From positions 78,624-142,623 of the forward strand of contig UCIT01000015.1 in NCBI GenBank assembly GCA_900472625.1: a DNA stretch of 64,000 bases. The letters are read 5' to 3'. Source of the stretch: Hyphomicrobiales bacterium (GTDB lineage: Bacteria > Pseudomonadota > Alphaproteobacteria > Rhizobiales > Rhizobiaceae). Shown here one piece after another: positions 36,024-46,688 of the stretch (position 1 is its first letter; each line of letters starts with the position of its first letter). Below the pieces are notes generated by a model. That model searched no databases, had not been told where the DNA came from, and was given only the letters and a program-made list of their open reading frames with translations. The position numbers and the translations under genes were made by a program.

Positions 36024-36281
36024 ATGGCTGAAGTGACACAAGAATTTATGTTTGAGTTCTTTAAGCCCATTCAAGCCGAAATTTCGGGACTGAAACACAC
36101 TCAGAACGAAATGAGGAGCGAGTTGAACTCCATACGAGGAGTGCTTGTTTCAGTGCAACAGGACATTCACAACATCTACGGCGTGCTCGACCGCCACGAT
36201 CAACGCCTCGAACGCATCGAACACCGTCTCGAACTTCGAGAACTCGCAGAAGCACAAGCAAGGTTTGAACCACACCCATGA
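36024..36281 (+). CDS. Small coiled-coil protein between purS and purQ
   Basis: An 85-residue heptad-rich protein, [20 protein letters not shown] through to [20 protein letters not shown]. It starts 19 bases after purS, and its TGA overlaps the purQ ATG (ATGA), so it is coupled to purQ translation. The tail resembles that of the frameshifted small ORF between sufB and sufC (RLDRIEKRLEL). It belongs to a family of small coiled-coil proteins scattered in rhizobial genomes. Function unknown; there is no evidence that it acts in purine synthesis. Confidence 0.8.
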   Translation: MAEVTQEFMFEFFKPIQAEISGLKHTQNEMRSELNSIRGVLVSVQQDIHNIYGVLDRHDQRLERIEHRLELRELAEAQARFEPHP

Positions 36282-36949
36282 AATCCGCCGTCGTTCAGCT
36301 TCCGGGCCTCAACCGCGATCGTGACATGATCGCCGCTCTCACCAAGATCTCCGGTCAGGCGCCGGTGACGATCTGGCAGACGGAGACCGACATCCCCGAT
36401 GTCGATCTCATCGTCATTCCTGGTGGCTTCTCCTACGGCGACTATCTGCGCTGCGGCGCCATCGCCGCGCGCATGCCAGTCATGCAGGCGATCATCGAGA
36501 AGGCGAACAAGGGCGTGAAGGTTCTGGGCGTCTGCAACGGCTTCCAGATCCTCGTCGAGGCCGGCCTGCTGCCGGGCGCCTTGATGCGCAATGCCTCGCT
36601 GAAATTCGTCTGCCGCGAGGTCAAGCTTGAAGTCGTCAATGCGGAGACGGATTTCACCCGCGCCTACGCCAAGGGCCAGATCATCCGCAGCCCGGTCGCC
36701 CACCACGACGGCAACTACTTCGCCGACGCCGAGACGCTGGCGAAGATCGAAGGCAACGGCCAGGTGCTGTTCCGCTACGCCGAGGGCACCAATCCGAACG
36801 GATCGCTCAACGATATCGCCGGCATCATGAACGAGAGCGGCAATGTCTTGGGCATGATGCCGCATCCGGAAAACCTGATCGAAGCGGCCCATGGCGGCTC
36901 CGACGGCCGTGGCCTCTTCGCCTCCGCGCTCGACGTAATCGCCGCTTAA
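36278..36949 (+). CDS. purQ: FGAM synthase glutaminase subunit PurQ
   Basis: A 223-residue class I glutamine amidotransferase supplying ammonia to PurL. The nucleophile cysteine is in [15 protein letters not shown] and the His/Glu in GMMPHPENL. The N-terminal [12 protein letters not shown] and [16 protein letters not shown] are family-specific. The start overlaps the preceding small ORF. Confidence 0.97.
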   Translation: MKSAVVQLPGLNRDRDMIAALTKISGQAPVTIWQTETDIPDVDLIVIPGGFSYGDYLRCGAIAARMPVMQAIIEKANKGVKVLGVCNGFQILVEAGLLPGALMRNASLKFVCREVKLEVVNAETDFTRAYAKGQIIRSPVAHHDGNYFADAETLAKIEGNGQVLFRYAEGTNPNGSLNDIAGIMNESGNVLGMMPHPENLIEAAHGGSDGRGLFASALDVIAA

Positions 36950-36997
36950 CCTTAAACGCGTAAGAGGCCATTCATCTGGTCCACCGGAGCAAGATCG

Positions 36998-37399
36998 ATG
37001 CGCCCTCGCCTGTCCCTGACATCCGTTCTCGCCATTGCCGCAGCCGCGGCACTGGTCGCCTCGTGCCAGACGAAGACGCCACCGCCCTCCTCGCAGGATC
37101 GCAGCGCGCTGTCGACGATGGAACGCGTGGCGGTGGCCGCGAACACTTGCTGGTTCAAGTCGGGCGACGCGACTTTCGCCGCTTACAGGCTGGCGCCGGA
37201 GCTCAACTCCTTCTCAGGCCGCCCGCGCATTCTGGTCGTCCACAAGGGCAGCCCGGAAAGCAGGCCGCTTCTGGTCGTCCAGGCGGAGGGCAGCCCCTCC
37301 AAGCTCGATGCCTTTGGCCCGATGATGGATTCGCCCGCAAGAGCGCGCATCGCCCAGGACGTCACCCGCTGGGCCGGCGGCAACAAGAGCTGCAGCTAG
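36998..37399 (+). CDS. Putative lipoprotein, unknown function
   Basis: A 133-residue protein with a lipoprotein signal: basic MRPRLS, hydrophobic LTSVLAIAAAAALVA, then the lipobox VASC with lipidation at Cys23. The mature part is about 110 residues with cysteines in NTCWFKSGD and the C-terminal KSCS that could form a disulfide. No domain recognised. It begins 48 bases after purQ and may be read with the purine genes. Confidence 0.8.
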   Translation: MRPRLSLTSVLAIAAAAALVASCQTKTPPPSSQDRSALSTMERVAVAANTCWFKSGDATFAAYRLAPELNSFSGRPRILVVHKGSPESRPLLVVQAEGSPSKLDAFGPMMDSPARARIAQDVTRWAGGNKSCS

Positions 37400-37421
37400 C
37401 CGTCGCGCGGATCCCGTCGCA

Positions 37422-37700
37422 TCAATCCCAGAAGAACGACTTGGCAACTTCCTTGCCGGCATCCGACCGGCTGACACCGATGTCGCGCAGCTCTGCATCC
37501 GTCAGATCCCGTAGCACACGACGCGTCGAGCGCTTCTGGTAACAGAGCATGAGAGCGTTCAAGACTGCGCGCATTCCGCGGACTGCGCTCGCGCGAAGGA
37601 CACCAGCATCGAATGCCGCAGTGCTTCGCGATTGTCCCTGTTTCCAAGCAGATACATTGTCTTCTCTGGCATCATCTACGGCAGACACGTCTAGATCCAA
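37422..37700 (-). CDS. DUF1127 domain protein
   Basis: The C-terminal RRVLRDLTDAELRDIGVSRSDA is the DUF1127 signature, a short Arg-rich module common in rhizobia that has been linked to RNA binding and phosphate or carbon metabolism. The frame opens with a TTG at 37700, but a predicted promoter (TACAAT at 37712-37707) would place the transcript start there. The true start may therefore be further in, for example the ATG at 37574. Divergent from the MocR gene. Confidence 0.8.
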   Translation of the reverse strand: MDLDVSAVDDAREDNVSAWKQGQSRSTAAFDAGVLRASAVRGMRAVLNALMLCYQKRSTRRVLRDLTDAELRDIGVSRSDAGKEVAKSFFWD

Positions 37701-37729
37701 TCGTTGATTGTACGCATTTCGTGATAGTC

Positions 37730-37758
37730 TTGACAGGCAGAGGGTGACAATCTACAAA
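37730..37758 (+). promoter_or_regulatory. MocR gene promoter
   Basis: The -35 TTGACA (37730-37735), a 17-base spacer and -10 TACAAA (37753-37758). The predicted transcript start falls about three bases before the ATG at 37768, so the message would be nearly leaderless. Confidence 0.6.
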
Positions 37759-37774
37759 ATTGTCATCATGACAA
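37744..37774. promoter_or_regulatory. Triple TGACAA operator overlapping promoter and start codon
   Basis: GTGACAAT (37744-37751), ATTGTCAT (37759-37766) and ATGACAA (37768-37774) form two nested inverted repeats. One is TGACAAT-N7-ATTGTCA across the -10. The other is TTGTCAT-c-ATGACAA centred on the start codon. It is a likely autoregulatory operator for the GntR-type domain of the gene it precedes. Confidence 0.6.
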
Positions 37775-39186
37775 ATTGGCTCCCCGATCTCTCGTCCGGT
37801 TCCGGCCCGGTTTATCTCAGGCTCGCGGACAATATCGAATCCGCTATTGCCAGCGGCGCATTGCCCGCCGGAAGCAAGCTGCCACCGCAGCGCAATCTTG
37901 CTTATGATATCGGAGTGACAATCGGTACAATCGGTCGCGCTTATGCGCTCGTGCACGAGCGTGGCCTCGTTGCCGGCGAGGTCGGACGGGGCACCTATGT
38001 GCTCGACCGGGCTGAAACCGCACCTGGCAATCAGCCGGATCCGCTGACGATTGCCTTGGGCGGCACCAGGACAATCGATGCCCCTGCCGGAAAGATCCGC
38101 TTCGATACGACCGCGGCGCCCGATCTCGGTCAGGGCAGGATCATCGGCCAGATACTCGCCGATGTCGGGCAGCAGCACATGTCGGAAATCTCGTCCTACT
38201 CGCGCGTCTTTCCGCAAAACTGGTATGAGGCCGGGCGCCGCTGGCTGGCCCGCAACGACTGGGCGCCCGAAACCGAGAACATCGTGCCGACGCTCGGTGC
38301 ACACGCGGCTGCCATCGCGGTGATTTCAGCGATCTGCTCGCCCGGTGACAAGATCGTCTTCGAGAACCTGAGCTACACCCAGGTCAGCCGCAGCGCCCGT
38401 ATTCTCGGGCGCCGAACGATAACCGTCGATTCCGACGAGCATGGTGTCATTCCCGACGACTTCGAGCGCCTGTGCCAGCAGCAGCATCCGAAACTCGCCT
38501 TCCTGATGCCGACGGCGCACAATCCGACGCTGGCGACCATGCCCTACGAGCGCCGCGCCAAGGTCGCAGAGATAGCCCGTCGCCACGGTGTCTGGTTGAT
38601 CGAGGACGATCTCTATGGTGGCATGACCGGCGATGAAAATCCGCTGCTCGCATCGCTGGCGCCGGACCGCACCTTCCTGATCAGCGGTCTGTCGAAGTCG
38701 GTCGCCGCCGGCGTGCGTGGTGGTTGGGTTGCCTGCCCGCCGCATTTCGCCCAACGCATCAAGGTCACCCACAAGATGATCACCGGCGGACTGCCCTTCA
38801 TCCTGGCCGAGACATGCGCCCGTCTGGTCGAGAGCGGCCAGGCCCACGAGATCCGAAAGACCAGCATCGTTGAACTGGCTGCCAGGGAGAGATTGGCGCG
38901 CGAGCGGCTGCAAGGCTTCGATTTCGTCTCCCATCCTCACGTACCTTTTCTCTGGCTGAAGCTGCCGGAGCCGTGGCTTTCGGGCACCTTCAAGAACGCG
39001 GCCTTCCGCGACGGCGTCCTTATCGACGACGAGGACGAGTTCAAGGCGGCCCGCACAGACAAGGTCTATCACCGCGTCCGCATCAGCTTCTCATCGCCCA
39101 AAAGCAGGGATGAGATGTCCGACGGACTGATGACGCTGAGACGCCTGCTCGAAAGCGGCGGGGCCGGCTACGACGGCGAGATCTGA
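37768..39186 (+). CDS. MocR-type GntR regulator with aminotransferase domain
   Basis: A 472-residue chimera. An N-terminal GntR winged helix (about 10-75, LADNIESAIASGALPAGSKL then PPQRNLAYDIGVTIGTIGRA) is followed by a fold type I aminotransferase domain. The PLP lysine lies in ISGLSKSVAAGVRGGW, and HNPTLATM and VWLIEDDLYGGM are active-site segments. Such regulators sense PLP or amino-group metabolites and usually control a neighbouring gene; divergent DUF1127 or downstream pagL are candidates. ATG 37768 is preferred; 20 codons upstream lie in the promoter. Confidence 0.92.
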   Translation: MTNWLPDLSSGSGPVYLRLADNIESAIASGALPAGSKLPPQRNLAYDIGVTIGTIGRAYALVHERGLVAGEVGRGTYVLDRAETAPGNQPDPLTIALGGTRTIDAPAGKIRFDTTAAPDLGQGRIIGQILADVGQQHMSEISSYSRVFPQNWYEAGRRWLARNDWAPETENIVPTLGAHAAAIAVISAICSPGDKIVFENLSYTQVSRSARILGRRTITVDSDEHGVIPDDFERLCQQQHPKLAFLMPTAHNPTLATMPYERRAKVAEIARRHGVWLIEDDLYGGMTGDENPLLASLAPDRTFLISGLSKSVAAGVRGGWVACPPHFAQRIKVTHKMITGGLPFILAETCARLVESGQAHEIRKTSIVELAARERLARERLQGFDFVSHPHVPFLWLKLPEPWLSGTFKNAAFRDGVLIDDEDEFKAARTDKVYHRVRISFSSPKSRDEMSDGLMTLRRLLESGGAGYDGEI

Positions 39187-39312
39187 CGCTGTTGCAGAAC
39201 GGCAGCACTTCATAAATTCTGCCGCGTCGAACGCCCAGTCGCTTTATCGAATCAATTTGGATGCTACCAATCCATGAACGATCGATGATTTGCGCCAGGA
39301 CGAGGGCTGCGA

Positions 39313-39882
39313 ATGGCATTGCATACACACAACACGGTAAGGGCGTGCCTTGCGTTCGCGTTGACGGCAACCGTGGCTTTGGCGACATCGGCCCGGGCCG
39401 ACGATAAGATCTTCGACGAATTGCGGTTCGGTGCGTCCGCCTCCGTTCAGGGCGGACATAGTCACGAGGATGGCATCTTCCCAGAGGTGACGGTTCTCTT
39501 CGATCCCTTCGGCCAGAATGCCGCGACGGACTGGAAACAACAGCTCGCCCGACCACGCATCAATATCGGTACATCGATCGGCACATCTGGCGAAGCGACG
39601 CAAATCTTCGGCGGCCTCGCATGGACGGTCGATTTCAACGAGAAGATCTTCGCCGAAGCCGGCTTCGGCGGTGTCTGGCACAACGGCAATGTCGGCTATA
39701 CCGACGACGGCCCGGAGCTGGGCTGTCATTTCCTGTTCCACGAATATGTCGGCGCAGGCTATCGCTTTGATCAGCACTGGAATGTCTCGGCCCAGATCGC
39801 CCACTCCTCGCATGCCAATCTCTGCGACGGACCCAATAGCGGCATGACCCGCGCCGGCATTCAGGTCGGCTACAAGTTCTAG
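39313..39882 (+). CDS. pagL: Outer-membrane lipid A 3-O-deacylase (PagL-like)
   Basis: A 189-residue outer-membrane beta barrel. Signal peptide about 1-29 (ends TSARA before DDKIFDELRFG). The catalytic His-Ser pair is in IAHSSHANLC and the barrel ends with a C-terminal Phe (GIQVGYKF). PagL removes the 3-position acyl chain of lipid A. It follows the MocR gene and ends before a strong terminator. The catalytic acid is not obvious by eye. Confidence 0.87.
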   Translation: MALHTHNTVRACLAFALTATVALATSARADDKIFDELRFGASASVQGGHSHEDGIFPEVTVLFDPFGQNAATDWKQQLARPRINIGTSIGTSGEATQIFGGLAWTVDFNEKIFAEAGFGGVWHNGNVGYTDDGPELGCHFLFHEYVGAGYRFDQHWNVSAQIAHSSHANLCDGPNSGMTRAGIQVGYKF

Positions 39883-39902
39883 GCACCATCACAATCGCTT
39901 TC

Positions 39903-39935
39903 AAATGCCCGCTCTCTGTGAACAGCGGGCATTTT
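39903..39935 (+). terminator. Terminator after pagL
   Basis: AAATGCCCGCT pairs with AGCGGGCATTT around a ten-base loop and ends in TTTT. It isolates purL from the upstream gene. Confidence 0.85.
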
Positions 39936-39955
39936 CCTGTCGCGCGTTTCTTTGA

Positions 39956-42241
<2,286 letters not shown>

Positions 42242-42261
42242 TGCGCAAGGAGTAATCGGTC

Positions 42262-42495
42262 ATGGCTATGAAACCCGGTGACATCGAAGACATGATCAAG
42301 GCCGGCATTCCCGGCGCCAAGGTGGTGATCCGCGACCTCGCGGGCGACGGCGATCACTACGCCGCCGAAGTCGTCGCGGAAGCCTTCCGCGGCAAGAGCC
42401 GCGTGCAGCAGCACAAGATGGTCTACGACGCGCTCAAGGGCAACATGGGCGGCGTACTGCATGCCCTGGCGCTACAGACGTCGGCGCCCGAGTAA
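42262..42495 (+). CDS. BolA-family protein
   Basis: A 77-residue BolA/IbaG-type protein: MKPGDIEDMIKAGIPGA, the conserved DGDHYAAEVVAEAFRGKSRVQQHKMVYDAL core and a Gly-rich turn. The core has the His/Cys-type ligand region expected for binding a [2Fe-2S] cluster together with a CGFS glutaredoxin. The glutaredoxin gene follows 290 bases on. In rhizobia BolA-Grx pairs take part in Fe-S trafficking and iron sensing. Cytoplasmic. Confidence 0.92.
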   Translation: MAMKPGDIEDMIKAGIPGAKVVIRDLAGDGDHYAAEVVAEAFRGKSRVQQHKMVYDALKGNMGGVLHALALQTSAPE

Positions 42496-42526
42496 CGCCC
42501 GGGATCGATCCCATCGTGCGCACAGC

Positions 42527-42553
42527 AATGCCCGGTCATCACCGGGCATTTTC
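42527..42553 (+). terminator. Terminator after bolA
   Basis: AATGCCCGGT pairs with ACCGGGCATT around CATC, followed by a short T-run. It separates the purL-bolA transcript from grxD, which should have its own promoter in 42554-42788. Confidence 0.85.
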
Positions 42554-42788
42554 ATGAGAATCGCCGGCGGAAAACCGCTGATGTGTATGACGGGCGGACG
42601 CCTGATTTCATCACGCGCGGGTTGACAAGATGCAACCCGTAACGGATCGGCAACAACTTGTAGCCTTCCCCAGCTACGCCGCTCTCTTTTTTAGTCCCGA
42701 CGGCTGGAATTCCGGTCGTCACATGCTATCTAAGTTCAACGATTGAAACGGCGGGCCTTTAACTCGCCTGTTGAAAGGATTAGGTCCC

Positions 42789-43124
42789 ATGAGCGGCATC
42801 AACGAATTTATCGACAACGAAATCAAGACCAACGACGTCGTCCTCTTCATGAAGGGCACGCCGCAGTTTCCCCAGTGTGGTTTCTCCGGCCAGGTCGTAC
42901 AAATTCTCGATTACATCGGCGTCGACTACAAGAGCGTCAACGTGCTCGCCGATTCGGAGATCCGTCAGGGCATCAAGGACTACTCCAGCTGGCCGACGAT
43001 CCCCCAGCTATACGTCAAGGGCGAGTTCATCGGTGGCTGCGACATCGTCAAGGAAATGTTCCAGGCAGGCGAGTTGCAGCAGCACTTTCAGGAAAATGGC
43101 GTGACCGTTCGCGGCGCCGCCTGA
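42789..43124 (+). CDS. grxD: Monothiol glutaredoxin (Grx4/GrxD type)
   Basis: A 111-residue monothiol glutaredoxin with the CGFS active site (FPQCGFSGQVV), the SWPTIPQLYVKGEFIGGCDIV core and a conserved Gly-Gly-Cys-Asp. It binds [2Fe-2S] clusters as a glutathione-bridged dimer or with BolA. The ATG at 42789 follows AAAGGA. Its closeness to bolA supports partnership. Confidence 0.96.
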   Translation: MSGINEFIDNEIKTNDVVLFMKGTPQFPQCGFSGQVVQILDYIGVDYKSVNVLADSEIRQGIKDYSSWPTIPQLYVKGEFIGGCDIVKEMFQAGELQQHFQENGVTVRGAA

Positions 43125-43135
43125 CCTGACCGGTC

Positions 43136-43155
43136 ACCGGGCGTCCGCCCGGTTT
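43136..43155 (+). terminator. Terminator after grxD
   Basis: ACCGGGCG pairs with CGCCCGGT around TC, then a T-run, 12 bases beyond the grxD stop. Confidence 0.7.
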
Positions 43156-43177
43156 CCATTTCTGTATTTTGAGTCCG

Positions 43178-43200
43178 AGGCGCTGTGCTGAACAGCGCCT
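43178..43200 (+). promoter_or_regulatory. Hairpin just upstream of the first Bcr/CflA gene
   Basis: AGGCGCTGT pairs with ACAGCGCCT around a five-base loop, followed by ttggcctgttttt. It ends 24 bases before the GTG start of the transporter. It could be a second terminator or a leader structure. Confidence 0.5.
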
Positions 43201-43224
43201 TGGCCTGTTTTTGGGAATTAGATT

Positions 43225-44472
43225 GTGACAGATTCATCACAAGCCGCGCACGTGGGCCGTATCCCCATGGGCAAGGGTGAGTTCATTGCGCTGGCCGCCT
43301 TCCTGATGGCGATCAACTCTCTCGCCATCGACATCATGCTGCCGGCGCTGCAGCAGATCGGCGCCAGCCTCAATGTCGAAAGCGAAAACCACCGCCAGTT
43401 CGTCGTCTCGACCTATCTGCTCGGCTTCGGAATGGCGCAGCTTTTCTATGGCCCGCTGTCCGATCGTTTCGGCCGTCGCATACCACTGCTTATCGGCATC
43501 GGCATCTACATCTGTTCGGCACTCGGCAGTGCGCTGGTTCCCACCTTTGAAGGCCTGCTGATCCTGCGTTTCATCCAGGGTCTCGGCTCGGCCGCCACCC
43601 GCGTCATCACCATCTCCATCGTCCGCGACGTCTACGGCGGCCGCCAGATGGCGGAAGTCATGTCACTGATCATGATGGTCTTCATGATCGTTCCCGTCAT
43701 TGCGCCGGGAAGCGGCCAGATCATCATGCTGTTCGGCAGCTGGCACCTGATCTTCGTGTTCATCGCCGTGCTGGCCGCGATCATCGCTGGCTGGGCTTAT
43801 TTCCGGCTGCCCGAGACTTTGCGACCCGAGAATGTCCGCCCATTCACCGCCAGATCGATCCTTGGTGGTTTCAAGCTGGTTCTGACCAACCGCATCGCGC
43901 TGTGCTATACGATTGCCAGCACCTTCATCTTCGGCGCTCTGTTCGGCTTCATCAACTCGGCCCAGCAGATCTATGTCGGCATCTACGATCTCGGCGTCTA
44001 CTTCCCCTTCGCCTTCGCCGGTGTTGCCATCTTCATGTCGATGTCGTCTTTCCTGAACTCGCGACTTGTCGGCAAATTCGGTATGCGTAGGCTGTCGCAC
44101 GGCGCTTTGATCGCCTTCATATCGATCAACACGATCTGGCTGCTGGCCTTGGTGTTAGGCCCGCACCCGATGCCATTCTTCCTGTTCATCGGCTTTTTTG
44201 GTTTGGCTATGTTCAACTTCGGCTGGATCGGCTCGAACTTCAACTCGCTGGCCATGGAACCGCTCGGCCATGTGGCCGGCACCGCCTCCTCGGTGCTCGG
44301 CTTCATGAGCACGGTCGGTGGCGCGCTGATCGGTGCCGGCATCGGCCAAGCGTTCGACGGCACCGCTCTTCCGATGGTCGCCGGCTATTTCATCGTTTCG
44401 ATCATCGGCCTGATCTTCGTGCTGATCGCCGAAAAGGGGCGTCTCTTCCAACCACACAATCCGGCGGTCTGA
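43225..44472 (+). CDS. Bcr/CflA-family drug-efflux transporter (copy 1)
   Basis: A 415-residue major facilitator with 12 helices. The N-terminal IDIMLPALQQIGASL and the loop GPLSDRFGRRIPLLIG (motif A) followed by RFIQGLGSAATRV are typical of Bcr/CflA proteins, which export drugs or small metabolites with proton antiport. GTG start at 43225. A tandem paralogue follows 34 bases on. Substrate unknown. Confidence 0.92.
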   Translation: MTDSSQAAHVGRIPMGKGEFIALAAFLMAINSLAIDIMLPALQQIGASLNVESENHRQFVVSTYLLGFGMAQLFYGPLSDRFGRRIPLLIGIGIYICSALGSALVPTFEGLLILRFIQGLGSAATRVITISIVRDVYGGRQMAEVMSLIMMVFMIVPVIAPGSGQIIMLFGSWHLIFVFIAVLAAIIAGWAYFRLPETLRPENVRPFTARSILGGFKLVLTNRIALCYTIASTFIFGALFGFINSAQQIYVGIYDLGVYFPFAFAGVAIFMSMSSFLNSRLVGKFGMRRLSHGALIAFISINTIWLLALVLGPHPMPFFLFIGFFGLAMFNFGWIGSNFNSLAMEPLGHVAGTASSVLGFMSTVGGALIGAGIGQAFDGTALPMVAGYFIVSIIGLIFVLIAEKGRLFQPHNPAV

Positions 44473-44506
44473 TCGCTCCATACGATCCCGCAATTTAGGA
44501 CACACC

Positions 44507-45787
44507 ATGACGCCGCTCCACAAGCCACACGCCGAAAACCAGGGGTCCAGCCGTATCGGCATGGGCTTCCTCGAGTTCGTCGTCACCATCGCCATCATGA
44601 CCGCCAGCATCGCCATGGCGATCGACAGCATGCTGCCCGCCCTGCCCGCCATCGGCCACGCGCTCGGCGTTGCCAATGCCAATGACACGCAGCTCGTCAT
44701 CGGCGTGTTCTTCCTGGGTTTCGGCGTCTCGCAGATCGTCTTCGGCAGCCTGTCGGACACCTTCGGCCGCCGAAACATCATGCTTGGCGGTCTTGCGGTC
44801 TATGTGCTGGCCATGTTCGGCGCTGCCGCCACCGGCAGTTTCGAAATGCTGCTTGTCATGCGCTTCGTCCAGGGCGTCGGTGGCGCTGCTGTGCGCATCA
44901 CCACAATGTCCGTCGTTCGCGACTGCTTTGGCGGCCGCGAGATGGCACGCGTGATGTCGTACGTCATGATCGTCTTCATGATCGTACCGATCATCGCGCC
45001 ATCGGTCGGCCAGCTCATCATCACCTATGCCAACTGGCACTGGATCTTCACCCTGCTCGGCATTGTCGGCGCCGTTCTCTTCGTCTGGGCGGCGCTAAGA
45101 CTGAAGGAATCGCTGCCGAAGGAGGAGCGTATCCCGCTGTCGTTCGGCAACGTGGTATCAGGCTTCAAGACGGTCCTCACCAACAAGATCACTTGCGGCT
45201 ACATGATCGGCCTGACCATGTTCACCGCCGTCATCAGCGCCTACGTCATCTCGGTCCAACAGGTCTTCGGCGAGGTCTACGGCCTCGGCGACTGGCTGCC
45301 GATCGCATTTGCCGCGACCGCCGGCGGCATTGCCGTCGCCAACTTCGCCAACGGCTTCTTCGTCCGCAAGTTCGGCATGCGCCGCATCTCGCACGTCGCC
45401 ATGATCCTGTTCACGGTGATCTCGGCCATCGGCTTCTTCGCGGCGCTCGGCGGTAAGCCCGACTTCGCCTTCGCCTATGCGCTGTTCACAATCCTCCTGA
45501 TGATGTTCGCGGTCATCGCCACCAACTTCACGGCCATCAGCCTTGAGCCGATGGGCAACCTCGCCGGCACAGCAACGTCTATCACCGGCTTCGTATCGAC
45601 CACCTTCGGCGCCATCCTCGGCGGCGCCGTCGGTCAGTTGTTCAACGGGACCGTACAGCCGCTGTTCGGCGGCTTCGCGCTGTTCGGCCTCGTCAGCATC
45701 ATCGCCACGCTATGGGCCGAAGGCGGTAAGCTCTTCACCCATCCCGGCGACGATCCGCAGCTGGATCCGGGCGCGGGGCATTTCTAG
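44507..45787 (+). CDS. Bcr/CflA-family drug-efflux transporter (copy 2)
   Basis: A 426-residue paralogue of the preceding transporter. It shares the layout IDSMLPALPAIGHALG, GSLSDTFGRRNIMLGG and RFVQGVGGAAVRITTMSVVRD, and similar ends (FVSTTFGAILGGAVGQLFNGT). The pair arose by duplication and is probably cotranscribed; whether they form a heteromeric or simply redundant system is unknown. Confidence 0.92.
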   Translation: MTPLHKPHAENQGSSRIGMGFLEFVVTIAIMTASIAMAIDSMLPALPAIGHALGVANANDTQLVIGVFFLGFGVSQIVFGSLSDTFGRRNIMLGGLAVYVLAMFGAAATGSFEMLLVMRFVQGVGGAAVRITTMSVVRDCFGGREMARVMSYVMIVFMIVPIIAPSVGQLIITYANWHWIFTLLGIVGAVLFVWAALRLKESLPKEERIPLSFGNVVSGFKTVLTNKITCGYMIGLTMFTAVISAYVISVQQVFGEVYGLGDWLPIAFAATAGGIAVANFANGFFVRKFGMRRISHVAMILFTVISAIGFFAALGGKPDFAFAYALFTILLMMFAVIATNFTAISLEPMGNLAGTATSITGFVSTTFGAILGGAVGQLFNGTVQPLFGGFALFGLVSIIATLWAEGGKLFTHPGDDPQLDPGAGHF

Positions 45788-45823
45788 AAAAAAAGGCCTG
45801 CCGATCCGGCGGGCCTTTTTTTC
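45787..45823. terminator. Bidirectional terminator after the transporter pair
   Basis: AAAAAGGCCTGCC pairs with GGCGGGCCTTTTT (one wobble) around GATCC, with long A and T runs on the two sides, so it serves both convergent genes. Confidence 0.9.
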
Positions 45824-45824
45824 A

Positions 45825-46649
45825 TCACATCGTAAACACCTCACGCCGCAAAAGCTCCCAGCTCGCCTTGTCCGGCGCGATCAGCAGGCCGCCCTCAAAA
45901 TGATGCGGCAGATAGGCGGAGCCATCGAAGTGGGCGGCGTGGGCGCCGGCTTCCTGGGAGATCAGCGTTCCGCCGAGATGATCCCAAGGCATCAGTTTGT
46001 TGTAGGCGAGATAGTGCACATGGCCGCCCGCGAAGGTCCGGTATTCATGGGCCGCGCAACGATAGTTCGAGACGAAGCGCACCTTCGCAAGGTTGCCCAT
46101 TACCTCGGCGCGCTTGTCCTTCGGCAGAAAGCCTGTCGATGCCATGCCGGTCATATGCTCGAGCGCTACCGGCGTCGCAACCTTCAGCCGCAGGGCTTCT
46201 CCGTCAGGACGCTTCAGCCACGCGCCACTACCCTTTTCGGCGATCACCCAGTCGTCGCCCATCGGATCGTAGATGATGCCGGCGATCGTCTCGCCGTTGG
46301 CGACCACGGAGGCCATGACGCCAAAGGCCGGAATGCCGGACGCGAAGTTGAACGTCCCGTCCACGGGATCGACGACGATCGCCAGCGATGCGCCCTTGAG
46401 CTTGTCGAGTAGTTCAGGATCGGCTGCCACGCTCTCCTCGCCGATGAACAGCGCTTCCGGCCACAGTGCCGAAACCTCCGCCTTGATCATCCGTTCGGCC
46501 TGCAGATCGGCTTCGGTTACCAGATCCGTCGCCTCGCTCTTGGCGCGCACGTCATCGCTGCCGAGCCGCCGGAATCGCGGCAATATTTCCGCCTTCGCCG
46601 CCCGCCGCAGGAGATCGGCAAGCGTCGTTACATCAATCTTCGAAGTCAT
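45825..46649 (-). CDS. Inositol-monophosphatase family phosphatase
   Basis: A 274-residue Mg2+-dependent phosphatase. FIGEESV, the metal site VDPVDGTFNF and the second site YNKLMPWDHLGGTLI are intact. The family covers inositol monophosphatase, fructose-1,6-bisphosphatase-like and 3'-phosphoadenosine nucleotidase enzymes; the substrate is not clear from the sequence. It lies 39 bases after ttcA on the same strand. Confidence 0.9.
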   Translation of the reverse strand: MTSKIDVTTLADLLRRAAKAEILPRFRRLGSDDVRAKSEATDLVTEADLQAERMIKAEVSALWPEALFIGEESVAADPELLDKLKGASLAIVVDPVDGTFNFASGIPAFGVMASVVANGETIAGIIYDPMGDDWVIAEKGSGAWLKRPDGEALRLKVATPVALEHMTGMASTGFLPKDKRAEVMGNLAKVRFVSNYRCAAHEYRTFAGGHVHYLAYNKLMPWDHLGGTLISQEAGAHAAHFDGSAYLPHHFEGGLLIAPDKASWELLRREVFTM

Positions 46650-46688
46650 GGTCAGTCCTTCTTTGCGCAGGTCTGTGCTGGGTGCCTG

